From contig CAZVYQ010000008.1 in NCBI GenBank assembly GCA_964631375.1, positions 7,580-71,579 of the forward strand: a DNA stretch of 64,000 nt, read 5' to 3'. Each line of letters begins with the position of its first letter. Positions within the stretch are counted from its first letter, which is position 1. The DNA comes from JAAYYM01 sp964631375 (GTDB lineage Bacteria; Bacillota; Clostridia; Lachnospirales; Lachnospiraceae). Made by a program: the position numbers and the translations under genes. Of this stretch, positions 7,961-19,100 are shown piece after piece. The notes beneath the pieces are model-generated. The model did not search any database, was not told the DNA's origin, and saw only the letters and a list, made by a program, of their open reading frames with translations.

Positions 7961-9883
7961 TCAACTCATTTCGTCAACCACAATCTCCTGTCCCGCTACA
8001 TATTTTCGATCCATTTGGTGACGTGCTTTACGATTTTCCACCGTATCAAATATGATTGAAAAATCATAATCATCCGGATACAGCTGTGAAGCGGCTACCT
8101 TTAATTTCAAACGCTTATGATTGATCTCACTTTTTTCCTTTGCAATCTGTACCAGCACATTACCAGCAGCATCTGCAGGTCTGACCACAATCCCGATCTT
8201 GCCGTCCGGCATAACCTCGACACTGTCACCTCTGACAAAGCCCTCACCATGTACTGCTTCCTTTTTCACTGTCTGCACACGAACAAGCTTCGGAGCACTC
8301 TCCTTCCTCAAGCTGCTGTCTCCTGCACCCAGCTCCAACTCCTGCCTTAGATGATCCGTCACCTCTCCATATGCCTCTTTTGCGGCAATCTGTAACATAG
8401 AGGCCGGAACTCCCAATCTCTTGGCAATGTATAATGCACAGCTGTCTCCTGCCTTGCCAATCTCCAGTGTATACAAGGGTCTCAAACTGTCTCTGTCAAA
8501 TGTCATTCGTGCATTCATAATCTCCGGGTAACGATTCGCATACTCCTTGACCTCCGGGTAATGAGTCGTCACAAGAAACAGACAGTTGCTCTGCCGTAGC
8601 TGCTCCAGTACTGCAATCGCTATGCCCATTCCCTCTGCTGGATCTGTACCTGAACCAAGTTCGTCCAGAATGACCAGACTTTCTCGATTCACCACCTTCA
8701 ATATTCCAAGCACATTCTTGATATGTGCCGAGAAGGTAGACAGATTATCTGAGATGTTCTGACCGTCACCCACATCACACAGCACCTGGCTTCTCATACA
8801 GATTTTTGCCTGTTCACATGGTACATGCAGTCCTGCACACGCCATCAGACTCATCAAAGCAGCCGTCTTGATTGCAACCGTCTTGCCGCCTGTATTAGGT
8901 CCTGTGATAATCACACCACGGATGTCCCCGCCTATCCTAAAGTTAAGCGGAACACACTCCTCCTTTGACAGTAGAGGATTTCTGGCATTCACCAGAAGCA
9001 TTTCATCCTCAGTATTCATTTCCGGCTCGATCGCCTGCAGATCTGCTGAAAGCTTTCCTTTTGCAAAGACAAAATCCAGTTCCGAAAGCACCCGAATATC
9101 TTCGCGGATGACAGTCTCATCATCTGAGATCTGCTCCATCAATACATATAAAATGCGGCGTACCTCAGTGTCCTCATCCATGAGGAGCAGTTCGTACTCC
9201 TCCTGCAGTCTCGCCACAATCTCCGGTTCGATGAAAAATGTTGCCCCGGTTGATGATTTGTCAATGACACTACCGGCAATCTTGTTCCGATATTCCTTCT
9301 TCACAGGAATACAGATCCGGTTATTCCGCCTAACCAGAAATGAGTCCGCCAGATAGGCTTTATTACTTTGCAGTGTCTTCTCTGCCTTATCATTGATCTT
9401 ATCCTTTAACAGCTGCAAGTCTCTTCTGATATCACGCAGAGTACTTGTTGCATAATCATCAACACGTCCGTCGCGGATACTTCGTTCGATCTCTGCATAC
9501 AGGTTCTCCGGGAATACCAGATTATCACTGTAAAATGCCAGTCCGATCTGCTTCTCTTTTCCCTTCTCAAGATAAGACTTCATACGCTTCACTGCAACCA
9601 GAAAAACGCCTACTGCCTCCATCTCCTCCGGCATCAGAAGCTCGCCCATGACCGCACGGTCAATATATTCCCGAATACGTTCCATCCGCGGGATCGGAGG
9701 AGCCCCGACCTCATCTAACATCAGCCTCGCCTGTGTGGTGTCTCTCTGACTTTTGCGAAGCTCGGACTCCTTCAGCATTGGCTCCAGTTTCGATGCCCTT
9801 TGCTTAGCCTCATCTGTATTTGCATATTCTGCAAGTATCTTCTTAATATATTCAAATCCTGTAATTTCAAATGTTTGGTTCAT
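7961..9883 (-). CDS. MutS2-like DNA-binding ATPase without Smr domain
   Basis: A 640-aa MutS-family ATPase. Residues 1-310 form the coiled-coil core/lever region; the ATPase follows with Walker A GPNTGGKT at 328-335, then SDNLSTFSAHIKN, Walker B DELGSGTDP at 407-415 and VTTHYPEVKEYA. The domain order is that of MutS2, not MutS1 (no mismatch-recognition FxE domain). Canonical MutS2 is about 780 aa and ends in an endonuclease-like Smr domain; this protein stops after a short KOW-like region (GDSVEVMPDGKIGIVVRP), so it lacks Smr. MutS2 proteins act in recombination suppression or ribosome-collision rescue, and the nuclease-free form may differ. The start at ATG 9883 follows AAAGGAAA. Confidence 0.88.
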   Translation of the reverse strand: MNQTFEITGFEYIKKILAEYANTDEAKQRASKLEPMLKESELRKSQRDTTQARLMLDEVGAPPIPRMERIREYIDRAVMGELLMPEEMEAVGVFLVAVKRMKSYLEKGKEKQIGLAFYSDNLVFPENLYAEIERSIRDGRVDDYATSTLRDIRRDLQLLKDKINDKAEKTLQSNKAYLADSFLVRRNNRICIPVKKEYRNKIAGSVIDKSSTGATFFIEPEIVARLQEEYELLLMDEDTEVRRILYVLMEQISDDETVIREDIRVLSELDFVFAKGKLSADLQAIEPEMNTEDEMLLVNARNPLLSKEECVPLNFRIGGDIRGVIITGPNTGGKTVAIKTAALMSLMACAGLHVPCEQAKICMRSQVLCDVGDGQNISDNLSTFSAHIKNVLGILKVVNRESLVILDELGSGTDPAEGMGIAIAVLEQLRQSNCLFLVTTHYPEVKEYANRYPEIMNARMTFDRDSLRPLYTLEIGKAGDSCALYIAKRLGVPASMLQIAAKEAYGEVTDHLRQELELGAGDSSLRKESAPKLVRVQTVKKEAVHGEGFVRGDSVEVMPDGKIGIVVRPADAAGNVLVQIAKEKSEINHKRLKLKVAASQLYPDDYDFSIIFDTVENRKARHQMDRKYVAGQEIVVDEMS

Positions 9884-10191
9884 TGTAATTGTTTCCTTTC
9901 TAAAGTGAATCATCACATCTGGCATGTCAATATGTATGACAGCCTAAAAATGGGTACAAAAAAAGAAAACTGAAATCAGATTAGGCATAAAGATAAAACG
10001 TCTGACCTCTTAAAATATGAGTGTCAAACCTTTATCACCTTTTCTTCAATTCATCGTTTTCTTAAGCAATTACAATTAACAAAAAATACCTCTTTCATTC
10101 ATCGGGATTCCCGATTCGTTCCATATCAACTTTTGATAGTGTAGCACCGGCAGACTTACTTGTCAAGCCGCCGGTGCAAATCTAAATTCCG
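9884..10191. other. Intergenic region between mutS2-like gene and NRPS
   Basis: 308 bases without a supported gene. The only clear structure is the hairpin at 10144-10177 behind the NRPS stop codon. No confident promoter for the mutS2-like gene was found, although it must lie in the 9884-10100 part. Confidence 0.5.
10144..10177 (-). terminator. Hairpin downstream of the NRPS gene
   Basis: A perfect 8-bp GC-rich stem (GCACCGGC/GCCGGTGC) with an 18-nt loop, 15 bases after the NRPS stop. It lacks a strong T-tract, so it may be a weak terminator or an RNA-stabilising hairpin. Confidence 0.5.
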
Positions 10192-13100
10192 TCACTCATC
10201 AAAGAACCCCAAACTCAACAGTGCTCTGATTGTCTTTTCCAGATAATCCTCATCAATTAACGGCCATGCAAAGCCTAAACGGTACAGAGCCTTGGTCGTA
10301 AATTCGTTGTCCCTTGAGATTACAAACTGCTTTCTGTCATTGCTTAAGTACGAAACCAATGCAGAAACCTTCATGTTTGTCTTCTCATCCTCCAGTCTCA
10401 TATGAAAGGTATTCTGGAATTCTGCTGCTTCCACAGGGGCAATCTCAATACCACACTGCTTCATTGCATATAGTACATTTGCCATGTGAACCGTATGACA
10501 GTTATAGGCATGAAATACAGTAAACTCATCCGGTGTCCCTGCCAGCCGCACAATCGCCTGTGCTGTTTTATCAATCGGTGAGAATTCTGCTCTTGCATCC
10601 ATCGTATTCACCGGATACTGTCCAATCGCAGCGTACGCCTGTAGACGATTCATAAAACCATTGGTTATAAAATTGATCTGGAATTCTCCATCCTCATAGC
10701 GGCTCATCAGATTACCGACTCTGACAATCTTGCCCTGCAGTCCATCGGCCACTGCCTCCAACACCTTAGTCTCAGCACGGAATTTGGATTCTGCATATTT
10801 ATTCTCCAGATTCTGCCCAAAATAAAGCTCATTTTCATGGATCTGCTTGTCAGGCGGGATCACTCCTTCCTCTCCAAAGCCTGCTACGCTGACTGTGGAA
10901 ATCTGTACCAGTCTCTTTTGACTGCTCTTGCAGAGATCAATCAGGTTCTCTACACCCTTGACATTGACTCTCTCCAAAATATCACTTTGGGTAAAATGCT
11001 TTACACAGGCTGCACAGTTAATCACTGTATCAAAATGATATTCTTTGAGCATTTCCTTAAGTCCCGGATCTGTAATATCCCCGGAAAGCACTGAAATACG
11101 ACGATCTATATAAGCATCAAATGTTTCATCAAAATAATACATAAGTAGCATCTTCAGGTGTTCCGTCGGTGAACTTAGGTTGCCCTTGCGAACCAGACAG
11201 TAGATTTTCTCACAATTACTGTTCAGCAGCTCTCTGAGCACATGAATACCCAAGAATCCTGTAGCACCGGTTAACAGCACATTTCCGATCGGAACCTCAT
11301 GGATCTCATCAATATACTGAACTGTATTATGCCGTAGCATTGACTGTGCCTTTGCATAAGGGTTATCCTGCTCATTGTCTGTCAAGATCTCAAGCTTGAT
11401 CTCATCTCTTCGCTCGGCCTCTGTTTTTCCATTCTGCACCTCAATAAAATCGGCCAGCTTTTCAACCGTCGCATAGTCAAAGATATTGGCATAGACCACA
11501 GGCAGCTTCTCCATCATACACTTCATCGCAACCTTGGATGCCGATAATGATGTTCCTCCCATTTCAAAGAAATCATCATCCACTCCGATGGAATCTATAC
11601 CGATCGCCTTACTAAATATCTCACATAATAGTTTCTCAAGCTCTGTTACAGGCTCTTTACCTACTTCCCTTGCGGCTGCAAGCTCCGGCTCAGGTAGTGC
11701 TTTCTTGTCAATCTTGCCATTTTTATTCATAGGCATTTCCTGTAGCTCGACAAATACATTCGGTATCATGTAATTGGTCAGACTCTTCGCCAGATGCTCT
11801 GTCAGTTTTGCCTGATCCACCTTCTCTACAGCAGTATAGTAACCACACAGATACTGTCCGGATGGGTTCTCTTTTACAAGAACAACGCTTCTCTTAATAG
11901 ATGGATAGGTATTCATGACATTTTCTATCTCATCAATTTCGACACGTAGTCCACGCAGCTTGACCTGATTGTCACTTCTGCCACAGAACTCAATCTTGCC
12001 GTCTTGATTCCAGTATGCAATATCACCGCTGCGATATGCATTCTCTCCATGAAACTGAATGAATTTCTCTGCTGTCATCTGTGGAAGTCCGATATAGCCT
12101 CTGCCCACACTCTTGCCAACAATGGTCAGTTCACCGGGTGCACCTGGCGGAAGGATCTGATCAAAACGGTCTAGCATCAATACCTTTACATTGTTGCATG
12201 GTCGACCAATGGTGATATTTTTCCCATCTAATTGATCAATGGTTACTGTAACTGTCGTCTCGGTTGGACCATAGCTGTTGAAAATGATTCCCTCCATTCC
12301 GATTCCACGCATCTTTTCATAAAGTCCCTTCGGGAATGCCTCTGCACCTATGATAATGGCCTTGAGCTTTCTTAAGGCCTCCTGTACTCTTGGTGCATCC
12401 ATGATGGTCAACATGAAGGACGGTGTACATTTCATCATATCAACTCCGGTCTCAAGCATCATATCTGCTAGGGCGATCGGATTGTGAATCTCCTCCTCTG
12501 TTGCCATGGCAACCGTCTGACCATGATAAAGAGGCATCATTTCTTCAATCACAGAAACATCAAATGTGATTGCCGCAAGTCCCAAAAATACGGTTGTATT
12601 GTCTATGTAATCTCTTGCAAGGATATTGTTCTCACTATCATTGAGCATATTCATGAGATTACGACGTTCGATCATCACACCCTTTGGCTTGCCTGTAGAG
12701 CCAGAGGTATAGATACAGTATGCCAGATTCTCCGGCTTCACATCCACAACAGGATTCGAAGTCTCACTACACTGATAGAGATCCTCTAGCAATAGGATCT
12801 GTGTATGACACGCATCAAGCAATTCTTTTCTTGCTTCATATAACTCTCCTGTCGTAATAAAGAATTTGGCCCCGGAATCCTCCAGGATATAGGTGATTCT
12901 CTCATCCGGGTAGTCCGGTTCAATCGACAGGAACGCTGCCCCCGATTTTAGGATTCCTTCACGTACTGCATACACATCTACCGTTCTGTGAAGCATCAAG
13001 CCTACAATCACTTCTGCTCCCGCAGCCTTTTCGATCAGAGAATGTGCTACCCTATTTGCCAAACAATTTAATTCACCAAAGGTTAACTCTCTGCCTGCTG

Positions 13101-16100
13101 CTGTCACGGCTCTTTTGTCGGGCTGAGCGGCTGCCTGTTTTTCAAACAACTGTGATGGAAGCATCGGATTCACCTCTGCTTCGTTATCGTTGAAGGAAGC
13201 TATCTTTTCTTTGGCGCTCTCTGACATGATGGATATATCTCGTATACGGGATTTCATCATCAATTCATGGATGATCTGTTCAAAAGCGGCTAAAAATCCT
13301 TCCATAAATGCCTTTGAATAAAGATTTGCTGCATACTCACAGAAATATTTGATTTTCCCATGCACCAAAAAGACATTCACATTGACAGGTGCCTTCGTCT
13401 GGTCTAATTTAAGATCCAGCATCTCACAGTTTTCACCGCATAATGTATCAAATCCAAACTCATCACCTTGATATGCAAACATAATATCTGCACGTATATC
13501 AAATGCTCTTCTGATCTCTGCAAAGGAATAAATATCATTTGTCATGCTGTTCATAAGCTGCTGCTTGATCCCATTGATCAATGCAATTGGACTTTGTTCT
13601 CCATCAGCCACAGAGCAAATCACAGGATATGTCTTTACCAGCATGCTGACTGTATTCTGTAGTCTGGAATCACTACGACCATTGTAGATTGTTGTAAATA
13701 TCGCATCGTCTTTTCTACAGAACTTCGAAATCAGGATTCCAAATGCAGTTGTAAAGAACGCATTCATCGTTAATCCATGTGATACACAGAATTTCTTGAC
13801 ATCATCTGCACATACCGCTTCTCCAAAGGTTGTAATCTGGTCGGTCTGGGCCGAAAGCTTCTCCCTGATATCGGAAATTGGCATACACTCTGCGTCACAG
13901 CCATCAAAGAGCCCTGTATAGTATGCCTTTGCTTGTTGATATACTTCACCCTTTCTGGCTTTCTCCTCACTCAGAGCATTTTCAAAGCCTGTAAATCTTT
14001 CTATCTCCAGTGTTTCTCCCTGATATGCCTTGGAGATGTCATTGAGGAATATCTGAAGAGATGTTCCGTCACTGATGATATGGTGCATTTCAATAAAGAA
14101 GTAAAGCTGTTCTGCCTGAATCAGTTTTGCCCGGATCAAAGAGCCGCCAAGAATGTGGAATGGCTCAACCAGTTGATCCTTCACCTCATCCAAATGACCA
14201 GCGTCAATCCTGATGACTTCAAAGCTCTCATCTGCATCCAGCCTCCGTGCACGAATATCTCCATCATCATTCATCATAAGGCGCATTTTTACATAAGGAT
14301 GAGCATTGACTGCTGCCTGAACTGCCTGGACAAAGCGATCTGCATCGATATGATCACTCAGCTTTAACAGAATCGGAATATTATAGATGGTTGTATCAGG
14401 ATGTGCCGCACACTCAACAAAAATCCCCATCTGAGTCTGTGTCAGCGGATAATCTGCACTTGCTTCAAAGGTTTCTTTCTCTGCACCCTGCAGTAAAAAT
14501 TCTTCCAGACTGCGAATGGTATTATGTGCCTTGAGATCAGAATTCTTAATCACCCTGTCAAACTCATCCGATAGCCAACCATTTAGCTTAATTGCTCCGA
14601 TTGAGGTCAATCCTGCATAATAGAGATCTGTTGTAATGCCGAACTGATCATTGCCAATGGCCTTTGCCGCAAAGTCAAATATCTTCTGCTGCATCTCGTT
14701 TTCCGGTGCAATCATCTCCTCTACCACCCTCTCAGGTATCGGCAATGCTCTCTTATTCACCTTGTAATTTTGATTGAGTGGGATCTTGTCAAGCTGCATT
14801 GTCACAGCAGGTACGATATAAGGAGGCTTTCTCTCTAAAATGAATTCATTCAGTGCCTGAACATCAACCTTTTCATCTGAAACCACATATGCAGCAATAT
14901 ATTTTCCCCCGGACGGATCATCAAAAGCGGCCACTGTTGCATCCTTGATCCCTGGATATTCACGTACAACTCCTTCCACCTCAGATAACTCAATACGGAA
15001 GCCTCTGATCTTAACCTGCGCATCGCGCCTTCCTATAAACTGAAGATTGCCGTCACACATATATCTGACAATATCACCTGTGTGATATACTCGCTCATAA
15101 TTCTCTTGATCGGTAAATGGATTTGAGGTATATGCCTTTTCTGTCTGTTCCGGACGATTCAGATATCCTCTGGATACCTGTGGTCCTGAGATCCAGAGTT
15201 CACCCGGCATCCCCGGTGGCAGCATTCTTCCCTGAGCATCCACCACATATAGTTTGAAATTATCCAATGCCCTGCCAATCGGAACATCCGTGTAGTCCTC
15301 TGTGATGGGACAGGCTGTTGTCAATATCGTTGTTTCTGTAGGGCCATAGACATTACTAAAGGTAAAATCCCCTTTCTTTTCTACCGGTACCAGCTTTTCT
15401 CCGCCTACAGCAAGATATCTCATGGAACGATTTTTCATGTTCTCAGCCATAAACCTGCCGACCTGTGTCGTCATAAAGGCAATTGTAACCTGCTCCTGTT
15501 CAAAATACTGATCTAGCTCAACCAGATTGAGTCTGATATCCTCTCCGATAATCACCAGTCTGGCTCCGCTGGTCAGTGTGGGATACATATCCATCATACA
15601 GGCATCAAAACCAAAGCTTGCATACTGTGCCACAACGCTGTCCTCTGTAATCTGATTGTACTTCTTATACCATTCAATAAAGCAGGTGATATTGCGATTT
15701 TCCAGCATACACCCCTTAGGAACCCCCGTAGAACCAGATGTATACAGCATGATAAAGAGATTCTCGGGCGTAGCCTCCGGCAGCTTCTGCTGTCCATTTG
15801 GAAGAGTCTCAATATCCTTTGTCAACAATACCTTTCCCTGATAATCCGGTAGCAGATGCAGGAGGTCTTCGTCAGCAATCAACAGACCAGCATCTGAATC
15901 AGATATCATAAACTGCAGCCTCTCAGGCGGATAGGTTGCATCCAGAGGCTGATAACCTGCACCGGATTTGAGGGCTCCGATTGCACAGACCGGCATATTT
16001 TCCCCACGTTTTACAAGAATCGCAACCACATTCTCCGGTCCGATCCCAAGTGATGCAATATATTGACCGATACGCTCTGTCCTCTCATCCAGTTCGCGAT

Positions 16101-19100
16101 AAGTAAGTCTGACATCCTGATACACAACTGCAATGTGATCGGGAGTCTTCTCAACCTGTTCTCTAAATTGATTGATAATTGTCCTTGTCAGATCGATCTT
16201 GGTTTCTGTCCGGTTATAGCCCTCCAGCTGCTGATAGACAGAGTTCCTCAAAAGCTTCATATCCTTCAGGCTGTTATTATGAAGCATTCCCTGTAAAATA
16301 ACATCCATAACACCTGCAAAGGATTCAATGAGACTTTCAGAATAAAGCTCTGTCCGATACTCTATGCTCATCCGGTAGCTGTCATGATGTCTGAATACCA
16401 TGACGGTCAGATTGGCCTGTGGATCGATCGCTGTGTCCTGGATACGAAACAGGGTATCTCCAACCGAAAAATCGCCCATCATCTCATCCTGATAAACAAA
16501 CATAATATCCGACTGAATACCATATTGGTTAGCCAGCTTACTGAAGCTACAGATATCGTGTTCCATTGTTTCCATAAAATACTGCTGTGTCGTCTGAAGA
16601 AATGCAGCCGATGTATTCTCTTCCTTTATGGTCAGATGAATTGGAAGTGTTCTGACTAGCATACCCACGGTACGGTTCAGACGTGTATCATGTCTGCCGT
16701 TATTTACAGTACAGAACAGCACATCCTCCTGATTAGAAAACTTAGCCAGAGTATAAGCAAATGCAGAGAGGAACAACGTATTCTCAGTCACCGCATTGCT
16801 ACGGAGATATGCCGCTATCGTCTCTCTCGGTGTCTCCTCTAACAGATTCGTATAATAGGTTCTGCCGCCGGTTATCTGCTCCTTTTTAATAATGATATCT
16901 GGAATCAGATTTGAATCTGTGTCAATTCCAGAAAGCTTTTCTTCAAAGAACTCCTCTGCCTTCTGATATTCCTCAGAAAGCTCCAGCTTCTTCTCATATT
17001 CTGACTGCTGAAACATAGTGATACTCTCCGCCTCCAGAGGAAGCTCCGTATAACCACGCACAACATCATCAATCAGCACTGTACTGGAGGTTCCGTCAAA
17101 AACCATATGATGAATATCAAATAACAGATATACATTATCTCTGGTTACAAGAATCTCTGCTCTGCAAAGAGGCTCCTGCATCAGGTCAAAGGGATGAATA
17201 AATGTACTAAGATATTTTGTTGCCTTCGTCTCATCCATTTCTGTGACAGTCACTCGAATAGGAAAGCCATCACGTTTCATCACCGGCATATCATCCACCT
17301 TAGTAAGAGACACACTTAGGCTTGGATGTCTGGCAATCGCACTCTGAACAGCAGACTGCAAATTTGATAGATTCAACTGGTCTGTCCGAGAAGCTCTATA
17401 TACAAGCGGAATGTTGTACATCGTACTGTCCGGATTGGCATCACATTCCAGATAGACACCCATCTGTGAATCTGTCAGAGTATAATATTCCTGATGCTCA
17501 CTACACTCTGCATACAAATCCGTTAATGATGTACGAATCTTCTTTGCAATTTCCGCAGGGGTCTTCCCCAGGAAAATAGCAGTCGGTGTCAGTCCTTCTA
17601 TCTGACATTCTGCGATCAGCATCAATACATTGATAGAATTGCCTCCCATTGCAAAAAAGTCATCATCTATACCGACTCTTCCACATTGCAGCACCTCCTC
17701 AAATGCAGCACATAATTTTTCTTCATTTTCTGTCGTCGGAGCCTGATATGCCTTATGAAAGGTGGAAGCATCAGGTTCTTTGAGCGCCAGTCTGTCAATC
17801 TTGCCATTTTGATTGATCGGCAGCACATCCAAGGGAACAAAAAATGATGGTATCATATAGGATGCCAAATGTGCTGACAGATAACTTCTCAATTGGTCTG
17901 TATCTGCACAACAACCCGCCTTGATGGTGTAATAGGCACACAGATATGTCTGCCCACTGACACCGGTAAAAGCCTTGACAACTGCATTTTCAATCTCCGC
18001 TTTTTTGCGAAGCAGATATTCGATTTCACCCGGCTCTACTCTCTGTCCATTGATTTTAACCATCCAGTCCTTACGGCTCACGTAGATTAGATTGCCCTGC
18101 TCATCCAGTCTCCCAATGTCTCCGGTTTTGCACATTCTTGCATATCTTGCATCCGTTTCAAAGGGATTTTTTAAGAAGGTCCTTTCTGTTTCTTCTGCCC
18201 TGTTAAAATAACCGGAGGCAATCGCACCGCTAATGACAATCTCGCCCTCTTCTCCCGCTCCAACCGGCTGAAGATTCTCATCCAGCAAATATACCTTAAA
18301 CCCATCCAATGCTGTTCCTATTGGGAAGTGATCTCGATATCCATCCTGTGCCGCATAGCGCACCATAGGTCCTAATGTCTCACTCATACCATATGCATTC
18401 ACAACAAGATAACTACCCTTTTCAAATCCTGTTACACGTTCAGACCCGGTATCCACAACGCGAAGGCTGTCAGATTTATTATGAAACAATCGCAGCATCT
18501 GCGGACTCAAAAAAGTTCTTGTAATCTTATGGTCGTAAATATAGTTCTCGATTGCCCCGATGTCCTTCATCAGATCTGTTGACGCAATATGTACTGTATT
18601 TCCAAGACATAATGGTGCAAATAAATTCTCTAAAACGGCAACAAAATAGAACGGAACCACACTTAATACGATGTCGTCTGACAGTTCCTCCGTCATCATA
18701 ACGCTTCTTACAGATAACGTCTCATAATCGCAGTAAACACCCTTAGGCTTGCCGGTTGAGCCTGAGGTATAAATCAAAAATGCGATATCCTTCTCTCTAA
18801 TTAGAATTTCACATGAACGATCTTCTACTGGCTCGCCTGCAGCTGCCTTTTGTAGCAATGCCTCAGTCATAATCAATGGACTGTTGCAATCCTCTTTGAT
18901 CAGATCAATTCTCTCCTGCGGATAATTGGCATTGATTGGAGCCACTGCACATCCTGCAATCCATGCACCCAGTTCTGCAGCAATGTACTCAAATGACCTG
19001 TCTCCAGCGATGATAATGATGTCATTTCTCGAAAGTCCCTGTATGTGATAGAAGGCTGCATATCGACAGGACAGCTTCTTAAGCTCGCCGTATGTGATAA

